Assembly: GCA_932526585.2 (NCBI GenBank)
Contig: OW052241.1
Span: forward strand, 163,313,574-163,377,573
DNA length: 64,000 nt
From: Philonthus cognatus
Taxonomy: Eukaryota > Arthropoda > Insecta > Coleoptera > Staphylinidae
Direction: 5' to 3'
The notes under the pieces were generated by a model that saw nothing but the letters and a program-made list of their open reading frames with translations, was not told the origin of the DNA and ran no database searches. Within the stretch, counting starts at the first letter, position 1; each line of letters begins with the position of its first letter. The position numbers were made by a program, and so were the translations under genes. This document shows, piece after piece, positions 44,751 through 54,444 of the stretch.

Positions 44751-44974
44751 CAGTGCTGAGGAATACTGAACATTTCTTACTATATCAAACCGATATGTGA
44801 ACACTATTAAGTAAATTGGATAGCTAACGCCATCTAACGCTCCATAGTGGCATCGTCAATGACACGAATTCACAAGTGCATATATAGGTCACTGTTTCGT
44901 CCACGGAGCTATACTCTGTGTAACCACAGAAAACAAATATCAAAATTGTATTTGAGTTCAGTATTCCGGCACCG

Positions 44975-45025
44975 GATACCCAGAGACGCGTTTCGGACTT
45001 CAAGGTCCTCTTCAGTGTTGTCGCG
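44975..45025 (-). ncRNA. Hammerhead-like motif, unit 2
   Basis: Minus strand: core CTGAAGA (45009-45015), stem II GGAC/GTCC around CTTGAA, GAAA (44991-44994), ACGCGTC (cleavage GUC at 44985-44987). Stem II is better than in unit 1, but stem I no longer pairs well (ACAACA against TCTGGG). Probably a once-active copy. Confidence 0.55.
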
Positions 45026-45027
45026 AC

Positions 45028-46627
45028 CCACGGTTTATATACTCTAACGGTTGTCGCATGCAGCGGCAGGAGTGGGGATAGGACGCGCGTGTGACGTCAC
45101 TGCGGGCTAGTTAGTACGAGAGCGCTGTGTTTATATGTATTGCCTAAAGTAATATTTCATTTGTTTAAATTAGTTTTATGGTTTTTTGGAACTTGTATAG
45201 TCTTAATGATTAATTTTTCAAAATATTATATGAGAATCCTAACGTATAGCATTGTGTAAGATCAATTTACAAAGAAATAAACAGACATTCATTACACTAT
45301 AGTGTTTTCGAATACATGTATGGGTTATCATAAATTTAGAGATAATTATCTAAAGGAAATTGAAATTGTACTTAATCGTTTTTTTAATAAACGGGTCATA
45401 TAAAAATATAATTAAATAACTTAAAATTATGGAAATTATAAGTGTTTTTTGTTTCTAAATGAACGTACCGGGGCGGCGTTCCAGCACATTTTCCTCGATT
45501 TATTTGTTTTTTTTGTTTTACGAAATTTTATCCAATAGTTTTGCGTGCTTTTCCTTTTTCTCAGAAATTAGTTGGTTATTTTATTAATATAAAGTATATA
45601 TATATTTAAATTTCGGATAGATTATAAATAAATAAAACGGCCAATTTATGTTGTCTCGACATCCCTGATCGCGAACGCTCTTATTGCCTGACCCTCCCCC
45701 TTTTAGTAAATCTGTATATATTTACTGTAAAATATTATTTTTGTACATTCCTTGAAAATGGCTAATAGCCGAAATTAGCCGGAATAAAGAAGTAAAATTA
45801 GTGAAACATACCTTGTGATTTTATTTTAAATTTAATTTTTTTTAAAATAAATATAAATGTCATTAGTTTGTTATTGATTAAATACACGTTCGGGATGTAT
45901 CATGTATGTATCATTTTAAATAAACCATAGTGAATTAAAATACTAATTTTACATACTAGTTATATTCTTTATTTTTTTATAATAACTAAGTGAAAATGTT
46001 TCAAACAGAAACATATGTACATTTATTCGTGTGTGTTCCACTTTTTCGAATACAAAATTTATCATGCATCATAAAAAGTATCGTACCTGATGGCTTTAAT
46101 TTACGTTTTGTGGGAATATTTAACACTTCGCCGCGAAAGTCAATTTCAAAATCATCCTTTGTGAAATGAGTACTGCACACATAACTGGTATCTGGATTAT
46201 AATTATATTTACGTTTGCATGCGTTTATCCATGCCTTCCTAATATGTATATCTTTGGGGAATCGGTGATAAGAAATAGTTTTATCAGCTTTCGTTAACTT
46301 ATAACTATTTCGACAGACAGCAACTGCACATCTATTTCCAGGCATGACAAGAAGATATATCTAAAAATGTCCGGTAATTAATAATAATTGTATAAACAAG
46401 AATTACATTTACAACATGAATGTATAGTGTACTCACCTAACAACAATAAACAGTAAAATTGTATTAATGTAAAACAAAGAAACTGCAAGAAAACAGGACG
46501 AATGTTTACAAACTTATATGCAACACAGTAACATGTGATGGATGCTAGCCCACAGTGACGTCACACGCCCGATGCTACCCGACTCCTTCCGACGAATGCG
46601 ACAACCGTTAGAGTCTATAAACCGTGG
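45028..46627 (-). mobile_element. 1600-bp P-type transposon carrying a THAP exon
   Basis: The ends CCACGGTTTATATACTCTAA and, as its complement, CCACGGTTTATAGACTCTAA start imperfect TIRs of about 85 bp (both go on through CGGTTGTCGCAT to GTGACGTCACTG). It is bordered by TCGCGAC on both sides (45021-45027 and 46628-46634), 7-8 bp like the 8-bp duplications of P elements. Cutting it out restores the second ribozyme-repeat unit. Apart from the THAP exon the inside is AT-rich with no transposase catalytic region, so this copy is non-autonomous. Confidence 0.8.
46001..46345 (-). CDS. THAP-domain zinc-finger exon
   Basis: The frame starts MPGNRCAVAVCRNSYK and contains YHRFPKDIHIRKAWINACKR and SYVCSTHFTKDDFEI. 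This is a complete THAP zinc finger: Cys6 and Cys11, FPKD, the invariant Trp of RKAW, then C-x2-H in VCSTHF, in a domain of ~85 residues. THAP fingers bind DNA and form the N-terminus of P-element transposases and of many host proteins. A consensus-like splice donor (CAG|GTAC, plus-strand ~46083-46087) follows codon ~86, so coding probably ends there; the remaining residues would be intron read-through. The upstream minus-strand sequence to the TIR is ~280 bp and could be promoter and leader. All zinc ligands are intact. Confidence 0.8.
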   Translation of the reverse strand: MPGNRCAVAVCRNSYKLTKADKTISYHRFPKDIHIRKAWINACKRKYNYNPDTSYVCSTHFTKDDFEIDFRGEVLNIPTKRKLKPSGTILFMMHDKFCIRKSGTHTNKCTYVSV

Positions 46628-46775
46628 TCGCGACCCAGTGCTGAGAAATACTGAACATTTCTTTCTATATCAAACCGATATGTGAACACTATTAAATGAA
46701 TTGGATAGCTAACGCCATCTAACGCTCCATAGTGGCATCGTCAATGACACGAATGCACAAGTGCATATATAAGCC
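46628..46775 (-). mobile_element. Ribozyme-like repeat, remainder of the second unit
   Basis: From CAGTGCTGAGAAATACTGAA to CACAAGTGCATATATAAG, it matches 44752-44888 base by base with few differences. It completes the tandem dimer interrupted by the P-type element. Confidence 0.8.
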
Positions 46776-47132
46776 GAGTAAATATGACATATTTTTTCTT
46801 GGCCCCAACCTAGTGAAAATTCTGGTTACACCCATGTGTTGTTTTATAGAATAATATTATGAATGATAATCAACATCAAACTATGGTAAAGAAACATAAA
46901 ATGTTTATAAAAATTACCACTTTAAAGGCTATTAAAAGTCAAAAACAGAATTTACAGAAAAATAAATAATTCAAATATTAAATAAAACATTATTCATTCA
47001 TTTCTTTTGTCGGTTTGAAACTTAAAATTGATTGATTAATGCTGTTTTGAAATATTGATGTTTTGATTTTCTATTTCAGTAACGTATATTCCTATTTTAA
47101 AGATAATAAAAATGGTGATGTGTCCATTATAG
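46776..47132. other. AT-rich spacer, nothing recognised
   Basis: No frame, TIR or RNA motif seen. Confidence 0.4.
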
Positions 47133-47901
47133 TACTTTCCCCCGTAAATTGCGTATTAAATCACTTTTAAAATATTTATAGCATTATTATTTTCAAAATG
47201 TCTTCAACTTTTTGATAACTACAACTTTTATTTGAAACATTTTTCAATTGGATCAACACATACTGACACAAACCAATGACTAGATAAAAAACACTATTGA
47301 ATATCTCAAAAACTAAGAGTGCTATGACAAAAAGTGAAGATACAAAATAATTAATTAATATTTTATTACCTACAACTTTTATTTGAAACATTTTTCAATT
47401 GTATCGACACATACACTGTCACGCACCAATAACCAGATAAAACGCACAACTTTTGAAATATCTCAAAAACTAAGAGTGCTATGACAAAAAGTAAATGAAC
47501 AATACATCTTCATTTTGTTATTATCTACAACTCTTATTTGAAAGAATTTTTTGTTTGATGAACATTTATTGAAAAAATCTGAAAAAACTGAAAAACGCTA
47601 AGAGTAAAGTACCACTTCCGGTTTTCCGATTTTCACCAAAAGCTTTTAAGTTCTTCCGATTGTAACAAAAAGCTTAAGATTCAAGTTTCATCTCGATATC
47701 TTTAGCGGTTTTTGCGGTACAGCGCACACAGCCACACACACAGACACACAGACAGACAGACAGACAGACAGACATACATTTTTCAAAAATGGTCTTATTC
47801 GACTCAGGGGACCTCAAAACGGATATTTCCGCTAAAATTTTTGATTCGAAAATTTTCACGAAAACAATACTTTCCCTTTGTATTACATACGGGGGAAAGT
47901 A
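47133..47901. mobile_element. 769-bp TIR element with internal tandem repeats
   Basis: The left end TACTTTCCCCCGTA and right end TACGGGGGAAAGTA are perfect 14-bp inverted repeats. Inside are 2.7 copies of a ~165-bp tandem unit (47210-47560: CTACAACTTTTATTTGAAAC, AAAAACTAAGAGTGCTATGA) and a CACA/ACAG microsatellite (~47727-47774). A target duplication was not obvious. Non-coding; short open stretches (47176-47391, 47674-47859) are chance. Confidence 0.7.
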
Positions 47902-48470
47902 AAAAGTACAAATAATTATAACAGCTGATCAGTATAAATTTCTCCGAGCAGTAAATCCAGACATGCGCATTATTAGAAAACGCTCCTAAAAGTAGTGCAG
48001 CCGAGTGGACGCTTTCCGACCAGAAGACGCGATATAGACTAATGCATATATGTTTTTTTCGAACACGCCCCCATTTATTTATTATCGAATTTATTCAATT
48101 TGGCTGATACACACTGTATATACTTAAAAGACAAATTTCCTGTATGTAGAGTAAAACCACAAAACAAAGAAATAAACTTTACACACCCACACAAAAATAT
48201 CTTCATAAACAACAAAAGCATATCAATGTTTGGCCATAACACGGCACACAAGTCACCACGAATATGAAATATAATTCAAACAAACCTCAACCCCCAAAAA
48301 AACATTATCAATACCTCAACCAGCTAAGGATAGAAAAAAAGCTAAAATAAACACAACCGGAAAATGATGTATACGCCGCTTCCTCGGAAGTTCACTATTG
48401 TTTATCATCTGAATTATTAACGAAGTCCTATCGAACGAACGCTCAGATTCTAAATTATAAATTAGAATGA
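47902..48470. other. Inverted-repeat arm and AT-rich DNA
   Basis: 48050-48135 (TTCGAACACGCCCCCATTTA ... CAATTTGGCTGATACACACT) is the inverted partner of 42045-42140, followed by ACAAATTTCCTGTATGTAG, the hairpin-border motif. The rest has no recognised feature. Confidence 0.55.
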
Positions 48471-48920
48471 TTAAGGTTTGAAGGGTGAAGGAGACACGGA
48501 TGAAAAACAAATCGCCTCCTCCGGCATAATTAAAGTGCGAGAGGCCCGATGTTTTCCCGTTTTACATGTTAATGGAAAAAGTTTCCGCACGGAACGAAAA
48601 AATAAAACGAACGCGAAAAACGCTTTATACTTAATGTATCGGCTAATAAGGTTAATGTTTACCGGTTTTTATTTATTTTTATTTTTTAGGGAGAGCGTTT
48701 CCAGCATTTAGCGCGTCTCGCGTTTCGATTTCGGGGTGCAATTTGATATTTTTTTTAGAGCAGCCGCTGAAGCAGAGGTCTTGAAACATGTTTTAAATTC
48801 ATTTTGCACAAATGGGAATTAGTGTGTTTGCATGAAAAATGTTTTGCAAATGTGAGTAATGTATTGAATTTCATCTAAGTACGTTTATTGCAAAAATGTA
48901 ATATTTCTTTTTCTTTTCAG
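48471..48920. other. GC-balanced island upstream of the microexon
   Basis: 48475-48730 is non-repetitive, with several purine-rich stretches and no known protein in its open frames. 48730-48905 is AT-rich intron-like sequence leading into a pyrimidine tract. Possible conserved intronic DNA. Confidence 0.35.
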
Positions 48921-48965
48921 GTAATTACACTTATGAAGTACCTTACAAGCCGTACAAGCCGTTCA
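48921..48965 (+). CDS. Candidate host microexon (45 nt)
   Basis: A strong acceptor (TTTCTTTTTCTTTTCAG, ending 48920) is followed 45 nt later by a strong donor (GTAAGTG, starting 48966). Of the three frames, one has an immediate TAA. The frame starting at the third base gives NYTYEVPYKPYKPF with split codons at both ends, a low-complexity Tyr/Pro/Lys peptide typical of alternatively used linker microexons. The length is a multiple of 3, so skipping keeps the frame. I do not recognise the gene. It is the only splice-bounded, repeat-free coding candidate in the window. The alternative is chance, but matching signals at both ends make that less likely. Confidence 0.5.
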
Positions 48966-49024
48966 GTAAGTGAATAAAAAAAAATGGTTATGAGTTTCAT
49001 TTGATGTTGTTTCGCAGTAACATT

Positions 49025-49873
49025 TGTTCAACGTGTTACCGGGGATTATTTATAATCTCCGGCAAGGAGAATTGGAAATCACCATTCAATTCTTCCTTTG
49101 TTGAAAATTGGTTTGTACCCGGAAATAAACTAATCTCCCGTCGTTTGGGCAGTGCTTGGGCCCACCTAGAGGGAGGATTTGTGACCAGTTGTTGTTCGTT
49201 TTCTGGAAAGAAGATTTTCATAATTCTTTTCATTGTCTTTTTCGGAAAACGGATTTTAATTGCTCGAGATTCGTCGAATGTCATTACGTTGGATTATGTC
49301 ATTAGGCGAATCTCAGCCGGCTGGTCACGTCGCCACGATAAACAACCCCGCCCCACCATCATTTTCGTGGTATAAGTACCTGCGGGCGGCAAATCGTAAG
49401 GCAGTTGAAGTCCAAGATCAAACTTGTCAACAAGTGCAGTGCAGTCGTCAGTGTTCGAGACGTTAGTTTTTTTTTGTTAGTGCCGGTGCACTAACTCGAG
49501 GTCCTGTTGCTGTTGTCAGTGCAACTGCCTGTCCTCTCGCTGCCAGAGCAGCCGTCGTCGGTGCCAGTGCATCGACGCCGCCCCCTAATACTGCCACCGC
49601 AGTATTCGTCGCCGCAACGTAATCGCCATCTGCACGCTGCCGCCACCACCTCGACTTCGCCGCCACCACCTCGACTTCGCCGCCCACCCCTTATCAGCCC
49701 AAACGCGTGCTCTATGTGTTTCACTGTTTTTTGATTCCTTATTGTTTATTCGTAAAAATAAATCTGTTAAAACTGTCTCTGTGTTTTAGGTAGTTGCTCT
49801 TGCTCTCCATTAAATTCATTGAAAACTTGAGCTAGTTGGCAATCAGCGTGAGGTACCTTCCTTCACGTTGACA
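49025..49873 (+). mobile_element. Possible solo LTR (promoter- and polyA-bearing block)
   Basis: The left edge TGTTCAACGTG and right edge CACGTTGACA are inverted with one slip, and start/end in TG...CA as LTRs do. Inside lie a TATA-like GTATAAGTACC at ~49370, an initiator-like GGCAGTTG ~35 bp further, GC-rich transcribed-like sequence, and a polyA signal AATAAA at 49757-49762. Length ~849 bp. No convincing target duplication was found, so a host promoter with a GC-rich first exon is an alternative. Several open stretches in the GC-rich part (49463-49734) run in opposing frames and look non-coding. Confidence 0.35.
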
Positions 49874-49991
49874 AACGCTTAAATAGTTCTATTCAACTTT
49901 ATAGTACAATAAAACAGCATCATTACTTACATTTTATATAAATATTGTAAATGTTACATGAGTGTTGTACATCATAATTAAGGAAAACATT

Positions 49992-50198
49992 GGGCCCGTT
50001 TATCAATATGTTCAACATTCAACATGTTTGGATTTGATTGTGATGTATGTTGGTATCAAATGCACGGTATGCTGGTCGGTCTATTTTGTACGATTGCAAA
50101 AATCCCAAACACGTTTATGATTAACACTCCGGTCATCAGAGAGTATTCCCCGACAGTTGGCAGTAAACTCCCAATTGTTGTCTCTGATGAACGGGCCC
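49992..50198. mobile_element. ~207-bp TIR element (GGGCCCGTT ends)
   Basis: The ends GGGCCCGTTTATCA and TGATGAACGGGCCC are 14-bp inverted repeats with one mismatch, bordered by ATT on both sides (3 bp). End sequence and 3-bp duplication resemble PIF/Harbinger MITEs. Non-coding. Confidence 0.6.
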
Positions 50199-50201
50199 AT
50201 T

Positions 50202-50490
50202 CATGTACAAGGGCGACCAGACCAAAACGTCTAAAATCTTCCGCTTTCCATTTCTATCCCAAAATGTTGGAGGGTAAGGGCAAAGAGACCGAGCACTCAA
50301 GGGGTAATTCATTATGAACACCAACCGCATTTTCTGGGTGTCAATGTCAACCCGATATTAGCAGGTAGTAAGAAGTCCATCTGTTTTCAGCCGGCGCGTG
50401 GCGTTAACTTTTATCCGGTTTGGGGTGGTTTTGATAGGAAGATTTTTGTTATATTTATGGAATTATTTAAAATGTACTTATAATTAGTAC
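50202..50490. other. Unique DNA
   Basis: Partly GC-balanced (50200-50430), no frame of known family, no repeat recognised. Confidence 0.3.
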
Positions 50491-50583
50491 GACATTTGTA
50501 ACTGCAAATGTAACAATTTGGGTCAAATTATTCAGTGTTACATACACTAACCTACTGCAAATGTAACAATTTAGGTTAAATTA

Positions 50584-50640
50584 TTCAGGCCATCTATAGA
50601 CGCGTTTCGAGATTTATCTCTCATCAGTATAGATTTGCCA
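50584..50640 (-). ncRNA. Type I hammerhead ribozyme, intact core
   Basis: Minus strand: CTATA (stem I), CTGATGA (50621-50627), stem II GAGA-TAAA-TCTC, GAAA (50605-50608), ACGCGTC with cleavage GUC (50599-50601), TATAG (stem I). Identical in core to the 16-kb copy. Confidence 0.83.
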
Positions 50641-50775
50641 TTCCATCGAAATAATTCGACACCTTAGACTGGCGGTCACGTTACCGTTCAAACATAAGTA
50701 TAAATGAAATAGCCAATTCTTAGTTGCAGAATACTTCAAACATTTAAAGTCTAAGGCGTCAAATTGTTTAGAGGG

Positions 50776-50832
50776 AATGGCAAATCTATACTGATGAGAG
50801 ATTAATCTCGAAACGCGTCTATAGATGGCCTG
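50776..50832 (+). ncRNA. Type I hammerhead ribozyme, intact core
   Basis: CTATA, CTGATGA (50791-50797), stem II GAGA-TTAA-TCTC, GAAA, ACGCGTC and TATAG in order. Its partner lies ~160 bp away on the other strand, so transcripts of either strand would contain one ribozyme and its complement. Confidence 0.83.
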
Positions 50833-50888
50833 AATAATTTGACCTAAATTGTTACATTTGCAGTAGGTTAGTGTATGTAACAGCATAA

Positions 50889-51355
50889 AAGGGATAATTG
50901 AGTAATGTTAATAGAGAAAATAAAAAATGTTAAAAGAAATCAAGTAAATTGTAAAATTTCGAATTTAGAAAAGCTTGAGCATTCAGATTTTCCAACGCTA
51001 AACTTCTGATATTAAATCAAATTTAAATACTACACCTCTAACCTTTTTCTCCTCCTTTTTTTGTCCACAGGATGATAAATGATCTAACATAACGCATTCA
51101 TTACTTAATGCGGAAAAACTGGGCTCGAATCACGGCGGGAATGAAGCCCTCCCCGCCTGGGAAACAATTTGTAAAATTACCAATCCTCCCCCGTGGCATC
51201 GGGAACGGCACAGATTTTGGCTTGCGATTTGTTCACACGTCCACCATCCGGAATTTCAATTCCTTCCTGAGCCGTTTTCCGCCCGTGATGGATTATACGT
51301 AATATACGAGGTGGGGGAAATACGACCATTGTAGTCAGGTTAATTTATTTTCTGA
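50889..51355. other. Hairpin scrap and GC-balanced island with an acceptor-like site
   Basis: 50950-50985 (GTAAAATTTCGAATTTAGAA) is a worn left arm of the hairpin family. 51030-51070 has a strong pyrimidine tract ending TTTGTCCACAG; the sequence after it has stops in all frames within 30 nt (it could only be a terminal exon). 51100-51310 is GC-balanced unique DNA. Confidence 0.4.
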
Positions 51356-51359
51356 AATC

Positions 51360-53515
51360 TCTAAGAAAAAAAACTATTTACAGGTGGAAAGGCATTAACA
51401 TTTATTTAGAACAAATATTACGAAACGACGAAAACTCTAAAAAAAAAAAAACGAATAAACTGACTCGGACAACAGCAATTTGGGCCTCCACTTAAGTTTT
51501 GTTTAGTCCACAATGCGATAAAATAAGCATATTTATGAGCCGTTTTCTAAGGCCTAACTACCGGGAAACATACATTTATTTAGAACAAATATTACGAATC
51601 GACGAAAACTTTAAAAAAATACGAATAAATTGACTAGGACAACAGTAATTTGGGCCTTTACTTAAGTTTTTGTTTAAATAAGCATATTTATAAGCCGTTT
51701 TCTAAGGCCTAACTACCGGGAAACATAAATTTATTTAGAACAAATATTACGAAATGACGAAAAATAATAAAAAAACGAATAAATTGAATCGAACAACAGT
51801 AATTTGGGCCTCCACTTAAATTTTTATTTAAATAAGCATATTTATGAGCCGTTTTCTAAGGCCCAATTACCGGGAAACACACATTTATTTAGAACAAATA
51901 TTACGAATCGACGAAAACTCGAAAAAAAAAAAACGAATAAACTGACTCGGACAACAGCAATTTGGGCCTTCACTTAAGTTTTGTTCAGTCCACAATGCGA
52001 TAAAATAAGGATATTTATGAGCCGTTTTCTAAGGCCCAACTACCGGGAAACAAACATTTATTTAGAACAAATATTACGAATCGACGAAAACTAAAAAGAA
52101 ACAATAAATTGACTCGAACAACAGTAATTTGGGCGCCTCCACTTAAGTTTTTGTTTAAATAAGCATATTTTTGAGCCGTTTTCTAAGGCCCAATTACCGG
52201 GAAACATACATTTATTTAGAACAAATATTACGAATCGACGAAAACTCGAAAAAAAAAAAACGAATAAACTGACTCGGACAACAGTAATTTGGGACTCCAC
52301 TTAAGTTCTGTTTAGTCCACAATGCGATAAAATAAGCATATTTATGAGCTGTTTTCTAAGGCCCAACTACCGGGAAACATACATTTTATTAGAACAAATA
52401 TTACGAATCGACGAAAACTAAAAAAAAAACAATAAATTGACTCGAACAACAGTAATTTGGGCCTCCACTTAAGTTTTTGTTTAAATAAACATAATTATGA
52501 GCCGTTTTCTAAGGCCCAATTACCGGGAAACATACATTTGTTTAGAACAAATATTACAAATCGACGAAAACTCGAAAAAAATAAAAACCGAATAAACTGA
52601 CTCGGACAACAGTAATTTGGGACTCCACTTAAGTTTTGTTTAGTCCACAATGCGATAAAATAAGCATATTTATGAGCCGTTTTCTAAGGCCCAACTACCG
52701 GGAAACATACATTTTATTAGAACAAATATTACGAATCGACGAAAACTAAAAAAAAAAACAATAATTTGACTCGAACAACAGTAATTTGGGCCTCCACTTA
52801 AGTTTTTGTTTAAATAAACATAATTATGAGCCGTTTTCTAAGGCCCAATTACCGGGAAACATACATTTATTTAGAACAAATATTACGAATCGACGAAAAC
52901 TCTAAAAAAAAAAAACAAATAAACTGACTCGGACAACAGTAATTTGGGCCTCCAGTTAAGTTTTGTTCAGTCCATAATGCGATGAAATAAGCAAATTTAT
53001 GAGCCGTTTTATAAGGCCCACCTACCGGGAAACATACATTTATTTAGAACAAATATTGCGAATCGACGAAAACTTAAAAAAAAAACGAATAAATTGACTC
53101 GTACAATAGTAATTTGGGCCTTTACTTAAGTTTTTGTTTAAATAAGCATATTTATAAGCCGTTTTCTAAGGCCAAACTACCGGGAAACATACTTTTATTT
53201 AGAACAAATATTACGAATCGACGAAAACTCTAAAAAAAAAACGAATAAATTGACTCGGACAACAGTAATTTGAGCCTCCACTTAAGTTGTTGTTTAAATA
53301 AGCATTGTTATGATCTGTTTTCTAAGGCCCAATTACTGGGAAACATACATTTATTTAGAACAAATATTACGAATCGACGAAAACTCTAAGAAAAAAAAAA
53401 AAAAAAACGAATAAACTGACTCGGACAACAGTAATTTGGGCCTCCACTTAAGTTTTGTTCAGTCCACAATGCGATAAAATAAGCATATTCATGAACCGTT
53501 TTATAAGGCCCAACC
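51360..53515. repeat. Satellite array C: alternating long and short monomers
   Basis: The phrases CATTTATTTAGAACAAATAT, TACGAATCGACGAAAACT, GACTCGGACAACAGTAATTT and GCCGTTTTCTAAGGCC recur 13 times. Type A monomers (~170 bp) carry TTAGTCCACAATGCGATAAA, and type B (~155 bp) instead TTTTTGTTTAAATAAGCAT. The order is A B B A B A B A B A B B A, so most of the array is an A-B dimer of ~325 bp and the order reads the same from both ends. No coding. Confidence 0.95.
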
Positions 53516-53777
53516 ATGTGTCATCACACGGGCACACAGGTAGGTCTTTCATAATTTTATTACTATTGGTGTTTAAAAACAATATTTGTTACGTTAAATG
53601 TTTAATAAACATATTGCGTTCTCAACAATTTAATCACAGGTAGTGGTCGAATCAGTTAGGCAATCCTATTTGCTTGTCATTGTTATTGCCACCTACGGTT
53701 ACATTTTTATTTGAATATTTTCAAACTTTTTTAAGCAAACAATCGTTTTAGGTAACTTAATGTGTGCTAAAGTCATC
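53516..53777. other. AT-rich spacer, nothing recognised
   Basis: No feature identified. Confidence 0.4.
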
Positions 53778-53785
53778 CATTATAC

Positions 53786-53966
53786 CCTGGGTCTCCAAAA
53801 TATCTTCTTCGCGGGCCACAAATACAACACTACATAATAAAGTCGGCCAAGATCCGATTAATTTTATAAAATTATGAAAAATTTAAGGAACAATTGTTAC
53901 AATATTTCAAAATAGGGCAAGTCACGGGCCGGATTTGGCCCGCGGGCCGTAGTTTGGAGACCACCG
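53786..53966 (-). mobile_element. hAT-type MITE, copy 4 (181 bp, internally deleted)
   Basis: Inverted relative to the other three: starts CCTGGGTCTCCAAAATATCT and ends TAGTTTGGAGACCACCG. Perfect 8-bp duplication CATTATAC (53778-53785 and 53967-53974). It lacks ~43 bp of the 224-bp form, mainly the Cys/Gly-codon-like GC block and part of the AT-rich interior, and its terminal CA is mutated to CG. Confidence 0.9.
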
Positions 53967-53974
53967 CATTATAC

Positions 53975-54440
53975 TATACAATGGTGTTGGTATTTTAAAA
54001 TCTACTAAACTGTTAGCATTTATCACTGTGCTTTTTGTCGATTTTACTGGTCTAGTAGACCAGGAAAGTGAATTTTCCGATTGTCAAGAGAGTGCGTGCA
54101 ACATCACTTTCGAGGACCTAACTTAAAAATTTACATTTACGATTCACATGAAGTAGTTCATGTTATAACATTTATTTACCAATAAAAATGTTGGTGATTG
54201 TTTACATTAAATAAAACTATTACTATGTTTTTTACCACTTTTATTAATGTATATATATACAGGTGTTACATGTAAATAATTTTACCTACGCCTTATCTAG
54301 TAACTGCATCATACCACACTGTCATCTTGACAAGTATGATTGACATTACGTACACATGCATGTAATAGCTTTGACAAGTACATTACGTGCTGACAGCTGA
54401 ACAGCTGATTGCTTACCCTACAACCAAATGAAATTTCTTT
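53975..54440. other. AT-rich DNA, nothing recognised
   Basis: Contains the palindrome TACTGGTCTAGTAGACCAG near 54045. No gene seen. Confidence 0.4.
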
Positions 54441-54444
54441 GATG

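Larger units (their letters stand above)
44634..45027 (-). mobile_element. Second ribozyme-like repeat, tandem dimer (first 1.4 units)
   Basis: The ~278-bp unit starts at 44634 (CTTTGTGTAATCACAGAAAA) and again at ~44912 (CTCTGTGTAACCACAGAAAA). Each unit carries TTCAGTATTCCGGCACCG, ACGCGTTTCGGACTTCAAGG and TCTTCAGTG, which on the minus strand is a hammerhead-like motif. The second unit is split by a P-type transposon at 45028 and continues at 46628. Head-to-tail repetition plus a hammerhead is the layout of retrozymes and Penelope-type LTRs. Confidence 0.65.
50491..50888. mobile_element. Second inverted pair of hammerhead retroelements
   Basis: Left half (minus orientation) and right half (plus orientation) of the 16-kb ribozyme family joined head to head near 50740. 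Outer edges read TTACATACACTAACCTACTG and CAGTAGGTTAGTGTATGTAA, inverted matches. A short direct repeat of the edge (AACTGCAAATGTAACAATTT) precedes it at ~50500. Shorter than the 30-kb pair: the parts outside the CAGTAGGTTA phrase are missing on both sides. Confidence 0.8.

Noticed and set aside
49463..49734. Overlapping Ala/Gly/Arg- and Pro/Ser-rich frames on both strands
   Set aside because: GC-rich, stop-poor DNA gives open frames on both strands; no start context, domain or homolog recognised.
51071..51110. Second host exon after the TTTGTCCACAG acceptor
   Set aside because: All frames stop within 30 nt and no donor follows; it could only be a tiny terminal exon, which I cannot support.
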